Source of the DNA: an uncultured Roseovarius sp.
GTDB taxonomy: Bacteria > Pseudomonadota > Alphaproteobacteria > Rhodobacterales > Rhodobacteraceae
Assembly (NCBI RefSeq): GCF_913057115.1
Contig: NZ_CAJXNN010000038.1
Coordinates: 1-32,635, forward strand
Length of the DNA: 32,635 nt
Direction: 5' to 3'
Positions 17,901-25,335 of this stretch are shown one piece after another. Positions within the stretch are counted from its first letter, which is position 1. Each line of letters opens with the position of its first letter. Both the position numbers and the translations under genes were made by a program. The notes under the pieces are model-generated. The model searched no databases. It was not told the DNA's origin and worked only from the letters and a program-made list of their open reading frames with translations.

Positions 17901-18053
17901 GCCATCGGCACTGTCATTATCGCTGGCCTGACCCTGTCTGCCATTCTCATGTTGGTTGTCACGCCGGTGCTCTATGATCTTTTGGCACGCTTCACCCGAC
18001 CGAGAGGAGCCATTGAGCGGGCACTGGAACGCGAATTGAGGCGAACGTCTTGA
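14970..18053 (+). CDS. RND multidrug efflux permease (AcrB/MexF-like, HAE1)
   Basis: This 1027-residue inner-membrane proton/drug antiporter has full family length. It starts at a GTG overlapping the adaptor stop, with AAGGA upstream. TM1 follows immediately (VRRPVLAAVASLLLIVFGVA). The proton-relay Asp pair is present at D400-D401 (GLVVDDAIVVLEN) and the partner Lys at K917 (GLVAKNGILIVEF). Two large periplasmic loops lie at about 30-330 and 555-850, each between TM sets, as in the duplicated RND fold. Nothing in the frame is truncated. It forms the inner-membrane part of a tripartite pump with the preceding adaptor. Substrate range cannot be deduced, and no regulator gene is attached. Confidence 0.96.
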   Translation: MTLSDISVRRPVLAAVASLLLIVFGVAALRDIPVRELPDVDNAVVTVTTNYRGAAPEVIDTDITETVEGAVASISGIRSISSESRQGRSRVTIEFEAGQDIDVAANDVRDAVGRVRDDLPQEAEAPEVEKSDADSDPVMRLAVTSDRMTTAEITDYIDRFVVDRLATLDGVANLRIYGDRAFAVRIWLDRRALAARKLTVSDVESALLRNNVELPAGEVRSQDRQLSVRLNSRLQSVDDFRGVVLDRIAGYPVRLGDVARVEPGVADDSTIARSDGRDAIGIAVQRQSQSNTLQISNAVRAEIDRLRPTLPQGMEIIVGSDDALFVGASIREVVQALAISLVLVVLVILIFLRSLRATLIPAITIPVSLVGAFVLIGVWGFSLNTLTLLALLLAIGLVVDDAIVVLENIQRRIENGETPLVAALKGARQVTFAVLATSITLIAVFVPLSFMPGQVGRLFIEFGWVMAGTVAISTFVALTACPALASKVLRKGTAPAPQDSSAPRGFVQKTYAALLRGALRMPLVVLAFALTVTGGAALFYADLPRELAPREDRGVGFVPLTAPQGSTVEYSDQAARQVEGILQPMRDEGIIETVFTFTGWGNRAWRSFVVFRLAPWDEREVPISDVVRRIAPQMGQVTIARGFPVTPAGLGLRGNSTPVRVVVGGPDFDSVKDWATALLERAETIDGVVNPEINFEQNLPQIDVSIDRERADDLGISADVIANTLQTMLASRQVTTFVSRGREYPVFAQAEAGDRRTPSDIDNIFIRAGDGESLVPLGALVTVEENAAAPSLRRFDRLPSIQLSAALAPGADLGTVLGQLEQAAADILPAEANLGYEGQSRTFKDTASGANLVFALSLLIVFLVLAAQFESFIHPITILLTVPVGVAGAIYAMALGGLSLNVYSQIGIILLIGLVAKNGILIVEFANQLRDEGKPIREAVITAATLRLRPILMTVLSTVLGALPLVLATGAGAESRNAIGTVIIAGLTLSAILMLVVTPVLYDLLARFTRPRGAIERALERELRRTS

Positions 18054-18158
18054 ATCTGTCGGAAGAATCCTGCCGAACGACATTGTGAATACGCCAACCG
18101 TGGTATTCCTTGCTGCGGCATGGGATGAAACCATTAGAAAGATCGCGGAAGTCTGCCT

Positions 18159-19961
18159 GTGAACGATTCGCCCTTTATTCGCGCCTTTGCCACGGCGCTA
18201 TTGCTTGGTCTTTGGGCCTTGCCGCAAGACGCGCGCGCGACGGAGTTTCGTCTATCCGCCCCGGGAGCGGGCGAATCCCTGACCGAAAAACTGTCAGGTG
18301 GTTCCCTGACCTTGGAAACCGCGGGCCGTGACGATGTCACGCCACAAGATATTCTGGCCGCTGCGCGTGCTGACTACGCTCGCTTGATCGGTGTGATGTA
18401 TGAGGCCGGGCGGTACGGCCCCGTCATCAGTATCAAGATTGATGGCCGCGAAGCATCGGCGATCCCGCCATTGGAAGCGCCGGCCCGCATCGACGAGGTC
18501 TTGATCTCCGTGGACCCTGGCCCGGCGTTCCTTTTCGACCGCGCCCAGATGGCACCGCTCGCCCCTCGAACGGAACTCCCCGACGGCTTTCGTCGTGGCG
18601 CCTTGGCCCGCGCCAAAACCATCCGGCGGGCTACCGAAGCCGGCATCGACGGTTGGCGCGCCACCGGCCACGCCAAGGCGCAAGTTGCGGATGAGACAAT
18701 CACCGCAGACCACGCCAAACAGGCGCTTGATGTAAAGATCGAACTCGCCCCCGGTCCGCGCCTGCGTTTCGGCGAGCTCATTCCACAAGGGAAAAGCCGT
18801 GTTCGGCGCGACCGTATCCGGGACATCGCCGGCTTGCCGGAGGGCGAGGTCTTTGACCCGGAGGAGCTTGAGCGCGCAGGCACCCGCCTACGCCGGACCG
18901 GGGCGTTCCAGTCTGTCGCTTTACAAGAGGCGGCAATGGCCAATCCTGATGGAACGCTGGATATTGGTGCCCAGATCGTCGATGCCAAGCCCCGCCGCAT
19001 CGGTTTTGGGGCCGAGCTTTCCTCGCTCGAAGGGCTTTCCCTGTCTGGCTTTTGGCTGCATCGCAATCTGCTTGGCGGGGCAGAACGATTTCGGGTTGAT
19101 GCCGAAGTCGGCGGGATCGGTGGCGACTCAGGCGGTATCGATTATCAGTTGAAAACCCGCTTCGAACGTCCAGCCACCTTCACACCAAACACCTCCCTCT
19201 ATCTCGAAGGGGAACTGGCAGAGGAGGATGAGCCGGACTATCGCGAACGACGTGCCATGGTTGGCGCAGGGCTTAGTCATGTCTTCTCGGACAATCTGAC
19301 CGGGGAAGCCGGGGTCGCCTATCAGTACACCGAAATCGACGACGACCTCGGAAGCCGCACGATTGAGCATATCCTGTTCCCGACATCACTCACATGGGAC
19401 ACCCGTGATGATCCGCTCGATGCGCGGGACGGCCTTTATTTCTCGCTCGAGGCCACGCCGTTTGTCGGCGCCGACCAAAGCGTCTCCGGCGCCCGGGTTT
19501 ATACCGATGCGCGTGGCTATCTGGGGATTGACCCCAACGACCGGGTTATTTTTGCGGCGCGGGCGCAATTTGGCTCGGTCAATGGGGCGGGCCTGACCGA
19601 AGTACCGCCCGGTATGCTCTTCTTCTCAGGCGGCGCGGGTACCGTGAGAGGGCAACCCTATCAATCTCTCGCTGTTGATCTGGGCGGCGGGAATCGCCTA
19701 GGCGGGCGATCCTTCGTTGCCCTTTCGGGTGAGATACGGGCGGATCTGAAAGGCAAATTCGGAGCTGTCGCCTTTGCCGACACCGGCTTTGTCGGTCAGG
19801 ACAGTTGGGGGACACGAAATGGCGATTGGCACAGTGGCGCGGGACTGGGACTGCGCTATGACACCGGGATCGGCCCGATCCGCGTCGATATCGCCACGCC
19901 ACTTGACGACGATGCGGGCCAGGATTTCGAACTCTACATCGGTATCGGGCAGGCCTTTTGA
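18159..19961 (+). CDS. tamA: Outer-membrane assembly protein TamA (Omp85/BamA superfamily)
   Basis: This 600-residue outer-membrane protein has a signal peptide (1-27, cut after ARA) and starts at a GTG with GGAAG 7 bases upstream. POTRA-like domains fill about 28-265 (for example FDPEELERAGTRLRRTGAF, a typical last POTRA). A C-terminal 16-stranded Omp85 barrel begins near RRIGFGAELSSLEGLSLSGF. The loop-6 VRG motif appears at about 496-498 (GGAGTVRGQPYQS). The last residue is Phe, as expected for an outer-membrane barrel. TamA works with TamB in outer-membrane protein or lipid transport. Its TGA overlaps the ATG of tamB (TGATG), which supports the pair. Confidence 0.94.
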   Translation: MNDSPFIRAFATALLLGLWALPQDARATEFRLSAPGAGESLTEKLSGGSLTLETAGRDDVTPQDILAAARADYARLIGVMYEAGRYGPVISIKIDGREASAIPPLEAPARIDEVLISVDPGPAFLFDRAQMAPLAPRTELPDGFRRGALARAKTIRRATEAGIDGWRATGHAKAQVADETITADHAKQALDVKIELAPGPRLRFGELIPQGKSRVRRDRIRDIAGLPEGEVFDPEELERAGTRLRRTGAFQSVALQEAAMANPDGTLDIGAQIVDAKPRRIGFGAELSSLEGLSLSGFWLHRNLLGGAERFRVDAEVGGIGGDSGGIDYQLKTRFERPATFTPNTSLYLEGELAEEDEPDYRERRAMVGAGLSHVFSDNLTGEAGVAYQYTEIDDDLGSRTIEHILFPTSLTWDTRDDPLDARDGLYFSLEATPFVGADQSVSGARVYTDARGYLGIDPNDRVIFAARAQFGSVNGAGLTEVPPGMLFFSGGAGTVRGQPYQSLAVDLGGGNRLGGRSFVALSGEIRADLKGKFGAVAFADTGFVGQDSWGTRNGDWHSGAGLGLRYDTGIGPIRVDIATPLDDDAGQDFELYIGIGQAF

Positions 19962-22900
19962 TGCGTAAACTCGCTTGCCTCATATTGACCCTTTTCTTGT
20001 TCACGATGCCCGCCGTCGCGCAGGAGGACGACCGAGGACTGATCATCGGGTTTCTGGAAGACAATCTTTCGGATGCAGGCCGCGACATCCGCCTAGAGGG
20101 ATTTGAAGGCGCGCTGTCATCCCAAGCGACGCTGGACCGCCTGACCATAGCCGATGAGGAAGGTATTTGGCTTGAGCTCGAAAACGCCGAACTCGAATGG
20201 ACACGTAGCGCGCTGCTGCGAGGTCGGCTTGAGGTTGACCGGCTGACCGCCGAGGCGATCACCCTGCACCGCATGCCCGAAGGCGACCAGATAAGCCCCG
20301 ATGACACCGAGGCGCGAGAGTTCAACCTTCCCGATCTTCCGGTTTCCATCAACATCGGCACGCTGGACATAAAGTCGGTTTCAATTGCCGAACCGGTGCT
20401 TGGCGAAGCAGCCGAGTTTCAGATCGAAGGCTCCATGGCCCTCAGCGGTGGGGAAGGCACGGCCAAACTGGCCATCAAACGGCGCGATGAGCCAGCCGAG
20501 CTTTCGCTTGATACCAGCTTTGACAATTCAAGCCGACAACTGAACATTGATCTTGCCGTCATGGAAGCAAAAGACGGGCTTTTGTCCCGGGTCATCGGCC
20601 TTCCCGGACAGCCTGCACTCACATTTTCCCTGAACGGCAGTGGCCCGCTTGACGATTTCAATGCGGACTTGGCGCTCGCGTCGGACGGGGCCGACCGCCT
20701 GACCGGCACCATTCGTACCTCGCTCGACCCCGAGTCGGAGGCCCGCCAATTCGGGGCCGACCTATCGGGCGACCTGCGGCCGCTGTTCCAACCGGACCTA
20801 CGGCCGTTTTTCGGGCAGAACACCGCTTTGAGTCTTCTGGCCACCCGCGAGGCCGACGGGGCACTCTCCGTTTCGCGCTTCGTTCTGGAAAGCGCCGCAA
20901 TGAGCCTTCGCGGCAACGCACAGATCGCGGCGAGCGGACGGCCCGAGCGGGTCTCGCTCCAAGGGCAGATCGGAAGTGGCGGCGAACCGACACGCCTGCC
21001 GCTTTCCGGCCCGCCCACGCAACTGCAATCAGCCCAGCTGAACGCCAGCTACGACCGGGCCGAAGGCGAAGCATGGCAAGCCAATATTGTCGTTGAGCGA
21101 CTGAAGAACGGCCCCCTTGTCGTGGAACAAAGCCAATTCACCGCGCGCGGCACCTTGAGCGGCGATGCCCCATTGGCCCTTGATGCGCATCTGACGGCCG
21201 CCCTCACCGGGCTTTCCCATAAAGACGAAAACCTCGCCCGTGCCCTTGGATCACAAGCAAAAGCCAAGGCTCGTCTGTCGTGGCGAGAAGGTGAGCCGCT
21301 AAATATTCTCGCGCTTTCTGCCGAGGCCGGTGATTTGCGCCTCAACGGCGCGGGCCAAATCGGCAACAGCGATGACAGTGCGTTTCCCGTGTCCGCCACG
21401 TTGCGACTTGATGCCCCCAGGCTTGAGCGTTTTGCCCCGCTGGCCGACATACCTCTCACCGGGGCAGCGGGCATGACGGTCATCGGAAATGCCGACTTGC
21501 TGACTGGCGCATTCGATGGGGCGATCTTTGCCGACACCACCAACCTGGCTCTTGGTATTCCAGTGCTTGATCCACTCATCGCGGGTGACGGGAGGCTACG
21601 TCTTTCAGCCCTGCGCGATACCAACGGGCTCGCCTTTGACCGCCTCGACCTCATCACGCCTCAAGCCGAGATTCGTGCCCTTGGCCGGTTGAATGGCACG
21701 TCGGGCACCTTGAAACTGAATGCCAATATCCAAGAGGTTGCAGTCACCACGTTGCCTCTCACCGGACCTGCACGCCTTGAATCCGCAATCGAATGGCAAG
21801 AAGGCGCACCGCTTCGTTTGGTCAATCTACAAGCCCAAATCGCGAACAGTACAGTGACAGCCAGTGGGACCATCGACCCTGAGAACAAGATGCTGCCGGT
21901 CTCGGGAAAGGCCCAAGTCGATGCGCGTGACCTGTCGCGGTTTTCTAGTCTCGCCCGCCGCACCCTACGTGGCTCCGCGATGCTGACCTTGGAAGGCGAA
22001 GGCAGCCTTCGCGACCGGACTTTCGAACTCGCGACCGAGGCCGAGGCTCAAGGCCTGCGCACCTCCGTGCCGTCCCTCGATGCCCTCCTGACCGGTGGAC
22101 CGCTGTCGCTATCTGGACGCGTCGCCAAGGGCGATGGACCCGTTGATCTGCGCCGACTTTCACTCGACGCTGCCGGGTTGACCCTTCGCGCCGAGGGACA
22201 AGGCGCCGGCGCGCCGATCAACACGACCGCGCGCATCAGTAACCTCGCACGCATCGCACCGGGGTTCCCGGGCCCCTTGTCGGCAAGTGGTACCGTGCAA
22301 TTGCTTGAAGATTGGGGACAAGGACTCGCGGTCAATCTCACCGCTGAAGGGCCGGGCGGCACAAAGGCCAATGTGTCAGGCAACGTCCGGGACTACGGAC
22401 AATCCCTGGACATTTCCGCGAACGGCAGCGCCCCGCTTGGCCTCGCAAATCGCTTCATATCTCCCCGCGCGGTCCAAGGCACGGTGCGCTATGACCTGAG
22501 AATAAACGGTGCCCCGCAACTCGCATCGCTGTCCGGAGAGATCTCGACCAGCGGCGCGAGGGCCACGTTACCGACCTACGGCGTGGTGATTCAAAACATC
22601 ACCGGACGCGCAGCCCTTGCTTCCGGCCAGATGACGCTTCAGGTCCAAGGTCAAAGCCGCGCCGGCGGAAACCTCCGCGTCGATGGCCCGATTCGACTAA
22701 CCCCCCCCTTCCCTGCTGACCTTACGATCGCTCTGAATGGTCTACGGGTCACTGACCCCGATCTCTACAAAACCTCGGCAACCGGACAATTGAACATCAA
22801 TGGTCCGCTCGCGGGCGGAGCAAGGCTTGGAGGGACATTGACACTGGATGAAACCAATATTCGGGTGCCCTCCAGCAGCCCGGTCAATACACAAGGGCTA

Positions 22901-23692
22901 AGGGGTGTGCAGCACGTCAACGACAGCGCAGCCGCGCGGGCAACCCGTACCCGTGCCGGATTGAATACAGATGCAGCCCAAAGAGATACAGCCGCCTCGG
23001 CAATCGCACTCGATCTGGTTATCAATGCGCCCAATCGGATATTCGTCCGCGGTCGAGGCCTCGATGCCGAGCTTGGCGGGCGCCTGCAACTACGTGGCAG
23101 CAGCGCCAATATCACCCCTTCCGGACAAATCAGCCTGATCCGTGGCCGCTTTGATATCCTGGGCAAGCGCCTCGACCTCACCGAAGGTCAAATCACACTG
23201 CGCGGCGCGCTTGATCCGTACCTGCGCTTCGTCGCGGAAACGGACGCAGGCGAGATTACGGCACAGGTCATCATGGAAGGTTTGGCAAGCGCGCCCGAGG
23301 TGCGATTCACCTCAAACCCCGAACTGCCACAGGAAGAAGTCGTGGCACGTCTGATTTTCGGCCGCGGGCTGGACAAGATATCGGGGTTCCAGGCGGCGCA
23401 GCTGGCATCGGCCATTGCCACCTTGCGCGGCGGTGGGCCGGGCATTCTTGGCACATTCCGGTCCGAACTCGGGTTGGATGATCTGGATGTCACCACCACG
23501 GACGACGGCGCCACCGAGGTCAGTGCGGGCAGCTATATCTCGGACAATGTCTATTCCGAAATCACCGCCGATAGTGAAGGGCGCCAACAAATCGACCTAA
23601 ACCTCGATGTTACGCGCAATGTCACCGTCCGCGGTCGCGCCAGCAACGACGGAAACACCGGGGTCGGCATCTTTTTCGAGAAAGACTACTGA
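19961..23692 (+). CDS. tamB: Translocation and assembly module protein TamB (AsmA-like/DUF490)
   Basis: This is a 1243-residue periplasm-spanning beta-taco protein. The start is the ATG at 19961, overlapping the tamA stop; GGGCAGG lies upstream. The N-terminus (LACLILTLFLFTMPAVAQ) may be a cleavable signal peptide rather than the usual anchor. A long array of amphipathic beta repeats follows (many L.G...L....L.L motifs). The conserved DUF490 region occupies about the last 350 residues (LNINGPLAGGARLGGTLTL, ITPSGQISLIRGRFDILGK, QEEVVARLIFGRGL). The protein ends in the typical NVTVRGRASNDGNTGVGIFF segment. TamB-family proteins bridge inner and outer membrane and are implicated in lipid transfer and outer-membrane protein assembly with TamA. 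The frame is intact. Confidence 0.95.
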   Translation: MRKLACLILTLFLFTMPAVAQEDDRGLIIGFLEDNLSDAGRDIRLEGFEGALSSQATLDRLTIADEEGIWLELENAELEWTRSALLRGRLEVDRLTAEAITLHRMPEGDQISPDDTEAREFNLPDLPVSINIGTLDIKSVSIAEPVLGEAAEFQIEGSMALSGGEGTAKLAIKRRDEPAELSLDTSFDNSSRQLNIDLAVMEAKDGLLSRVIGLPGQPALTFSLNGSGPLDDFNADLALASDGADRLTGTIRTSLDPESEARQFGADLSGDLRPLFQPDLRPFFGQNTALSLLATREADGALSVSRFVLESAAMSLRGNAQIAASGRPERVSLQGQIGSGGEPTRLPLSGPPTQLQSAQLNASYDRAEGEAWQANIVVERLKNGPLVVEQSQFTARGTLSGDAPLALDAHLTAALTGLSHKDENLARALGSQAKAKARLSWREGEPLNILALSAEAGDLRLNGAGQIGNSDDSAFPVSATLRLDAPRLERFAPLADIPLTGAAGMTVIGNADLLTGAFDGAIFADTTNLALGIPVLDPLIAGDGRLRLSALRDTNGLAFDRLDLITPQAEIRALGRLNGTSGTLKLNANIQEVAVTTLPLTGPARLESAIEWQEGAPLRLVNLQAQIANSTVTASGTIDPENKMLPVSGKAQVDARDLSRFSSLARRTLRGSAMLTLEGEGSLRDRTFELATEAEAQGLRTSVPSLDALLTGGPLSLSGRVAKGDGPVDLRRLSLDAAGLTLRAEGQGAGAPINTTARISNLARIAPGFPGPLSASGTVQLLEDWGQGLAVNLTAEGPGGTKANVSGNVRDYGQSLDISANGSAPLGLANRFISPRAVQGTVRYDLRINGAPQLASLSGEISTSGARATLPTYGVVIQNITGRAALASGQMTLQVQGQSRAGGNLRVDGPIRLTPPFPADLTIALNGLRVTDPDLYKTSATGQLNINGPLAGGARLGGTLTLDETNIRVPSSSPVNTQGLRGVQHVNDSAAARATRTRAGLNTDAAQRDTAASAIALDLVINAPNRIFVRGRGLDAELGGRLQLRGSSANITPSGQISLIRGRFDILGKRLDLTEGQITLRGALDPYLRFVAETDAGEITAQVIMEGLASAPEVRFTSNPELPQEEVVARLIFGRGLDKISGFQAAQLASAIATLRGGGPGILGTFRSELGLDDLDVTTTDDGATEVSAGSYISDNVYSEITADSEGRQQIDLNLDVTRNVTVRGRASNDGNTGVGIFFEKDY

Positions 23693-23701
23693 CCCGGGTC
23701 A
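23690..23701. repeat. 12-bp perfect palindrome joining two convergent stop codons
   Basis: TGACCCGGGTCA is perfectly self-complementary. Its first three bases are the tamB stop codon and its last three are the stop codon of the convergent gene, so each gene ends on the same TGA within one palindrome. There is no T tract, so terminator function is not evident. Confidence 0.8.
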
Positions 23702-24205
23702 AAGCGGATACCCCCGCTCGCGGATGACCGCCCAGATGTCGAGATTCAGCTGCGTCAGGCGCTGAATGGTTTCGTCGATATGTTTGAGCTCGTCTTCCCC
23801 GGCAGGTTCCTGTTTGCCCATCACGATGGCATCCTTGCGGTCCGCGATCCGCATCATGATCGTCAAAGGCGTACCGCCTTCGGGATCGAATGAATAAATG
23901 CAATGGTTGTATTTGTTGCGTAAACGCGATTCCTTTCGGAAACGGCGCGTCAACCCGGTCACCGTGTTGCGCTCGGCCTCGGGAACACGCGGCAACTTGG
24001 ACAAACGGTCGACAAGATCCAGACGCGCGGCGGTGGTGTTCAGCGTCAGAAAGACAACCACCGCCGTTTCCTTGTCCATATTCGCAAGGCCCGCGATCAC
24101 ATGGATGAACAGGCTTTCAGTATTCGTCCAGGTGTAGTTCAACCGCCCGACGCGAAGCAGGATGTTGTCCAAGGCCTCCTTTTCAGTGCTGGCGGTGTTG
24201 GGCAT
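23699..24205 (-). CDS. Hypothetical helical protein following the LuxR regulator
   Basis: This 168-residue cytoplasmic protein has no signal peptide and no clear membrane segment. It appears almost wholly alpha-helical (TWTNTESLFIHVIAGLANMD; TRRFRKESRLRNKYNHCIY). The pattern of a long N-terminal helix, RNKYNH and a second helix faintly recalls HEPN-like or Cthe_2314-like all-helical folds, where R.{4}NH-type residues matter, but I cannot assign a family. Its ATG lies 23 bases inside the end of the upstream LuxR-type gene, so the two are almost certainly translated together. It may modulate that regulator or the adjacent secretion locus. Confidence 0.8.
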   Translation of the reverse strand: MPNTASTEKEALDNILLRVGRLNYTWTNTESLFIHVIAGLANMDKETAVVVFLTLNTTAARLDLVDRLSKLPRVPEAERNTVTGLTRRFRKESRLRNKYNHCIYSFDPEGGTPLTIMMRIADRKDAIVMGKQEPAGEDELKHIDETIQRLTQLNLDIWAVIRERGYPL

Positions 24206-24890
24206 GGATCATCGCCGCCTCGGTTCTGTTGTGCACACCGAGTTTGGAAATGATGTTGCGGATGTGCAGCTTCACCGTGTTCTCAGACAATTCCAGACGG
24301 GCGGCGATTTCCTTGTTCTGGCATCCACTGGCAACCAGTTCCAAGACCTCACTTTCACGCGGTGTCAGCGAGTCCAATTGCCCTGCTTGCCGGGCATCCG
24401 CCTCGACGGCAGTCGCAGGCCGCGCCAAAAGCTCCGGCGAGACATAGGGATGCCCGGTCAGGCACAACTTCAGCACCGAAATCCAGCCATCCAAACCGAT
24501 ATTCAGGGGAAACAGGCTTCCCAATGGATCGGGATAGGAATTCTGGCACAAGATACGCTTTGCACGCGCAGGATCGCTGTAGGCACAGGCAAACCTTGCT
24601 CCACTGTGCCGCGTCAGCCACCGGGCCTGAACAACATCCAAAGTCTCCGCCGCCGCCTCGTCCAACACGATCAACCGAAGGTGATCGCGCCATTCGGGCT
24701 GCGCCGCAAGAACATCTTGAAACTCGTTGAAGCGCAGGACTTCGACATCCGGTAATTCGGCTTCGGTCGCGCGGCACAGACAGTCGGAAAAGACATGCCG
24801 GTGTGAAACTAGGCCCATTGAGGCTGTAATTGGCAATGCATGCGCTTCTGGCGCTTCACCGCTATCTATCAATATTCTATCGCTATACAT
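24183..24890 (-). CDS. LuxR-type transcriptional regulator with degenerate receiver (CsgD-like layout)
   Basis: This 235-residue regulator has a C-terminal GerE/LuxR helix-turn-helix at about 171-231 (LTPRESEVLELVASGCQNKE, ENTVKLHIRNIISKLGVHNR). The N-terminal 150 residues have receiver-like alternation but lack the acidic pair. D77 (LIVLDEAA) may sit at the phospho-acceptor position. I chose the ATG at 24890 because GGGAG lies 9 bases upstream; the frame is open to an ATG at 24995 without a good ribosome-binding site. This architecture is that of CsgD/VpsT-type matrix regulators, which do not depend on a cognate kinase. It faces the 25336-32502 secretion cluster across a region with paired inverted repeats, so it is the obvious candidate regulator of that cluster. 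Confidence 0.87.
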   Translation of the reverse strand: MYSDRILIDSGEAPEAHALPITASMGLVSHRHVFSDCLCRATEAELPDVEVLRFNEFQDVLAAQPEWRDHLRLIVLDEAAAETLDVVQARWLTRHSGARFACAYSDPARAKRILCQNSYPDPLGSLFPLNIGLDGWISVLKLCLTGHPYVSPELLARPATAVEADARQAGQLDSLTPRESEVLELVASGCQNKEIAARLELSENTVKLHIRNIISKLGVHNRTEAAMIHAQHRQH

Positions 24891-25335
24891 TTCTGATCGC
24901 TCCCATTTGAATTGGCAGGCTTTTACTTCCCCCCACCTGCCTTGGGACTGCTCGATCTCTGAGGGGAAGTATGAACGGTTCTCGCTCTTAAGCATTAACC
25001 ATTGTCAATGGCGGGTAGGAATTTTCCTATCCGTGGTCGACCCGTGGATAGGGCCGCCCTACCCAAGCGGATTAACCCCAATTGCCGACTGTTTTTGACC
25101 CCCTTTCAGATTGATCCTGTTCGGGTTGCGGCCTGTCCCCAACAGCCCGCGACACAACGGGCGCAACGCCCATGAAAGGAGGTGACAGAGACCGAAAGCA
25201 ATGTCCCCGGACAGCATATGGGCTTCGTCCATGACCTGTCCAAATTCATCTGAAAACTGAAACTCAGCATCTCTGACATGCCACTTGATAGAAGAGCGGT
25301 GGCCCCGAGATGCCCAACAGTAAGGGAGCCACATC
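24891..25335. other. Divergent regulatory region of about 445 bases without a convincing gene
   Basis: This stretch separates the LuxR-type regulator from the matrix/secretion cluster. It holds two related inverted repeats (25013-25064), a perfect Shine-Dalgarno-like AAAGGAGGTGA at 25175-25185 with no correctly spaced start codon after it, and a long 5' leader before the ATG at 25336, which has its own AAGGGAG. No open frame here on either strand looks coding. The rightward transcript could carry a leader of 200 bases or more. Confidence 0.6.
25013..25064. promoter_or_regulatory. Pair of matching inverted repeats, probable operator
   Basis: GGGTAGGAA (25013-25021) and TTCCTATCC (25024-25032) form a palindrome with one mismatch and a 2-base spacer. 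GGATAGGG (25046-25053) and CCCTACCC (25057-25064) form a second with the same GG(G/A)TAGG half-site. The two centres are about 32 bases apart, near three helical turns. The TAGG core agrees with sites bound by GerE/NarL-type helix-turn-helix proteins. The position between the LuxR-type gene and the secretion cluster suggests control of one or both. Confidence 0.55.

Noticed and set aside
25172..25260. Perfect Shine-Dalgarno AAAGGAGGTGA at 25175-25185, with short frames starting at 25172 and 25201
   Set aside because: The ATG at 25201 is about 18 bases from the GGAGG, too far, and the resulting peptide is about 19 codons with no features. The frame at 25172 overlaps the motif. No coding signal could be supported.
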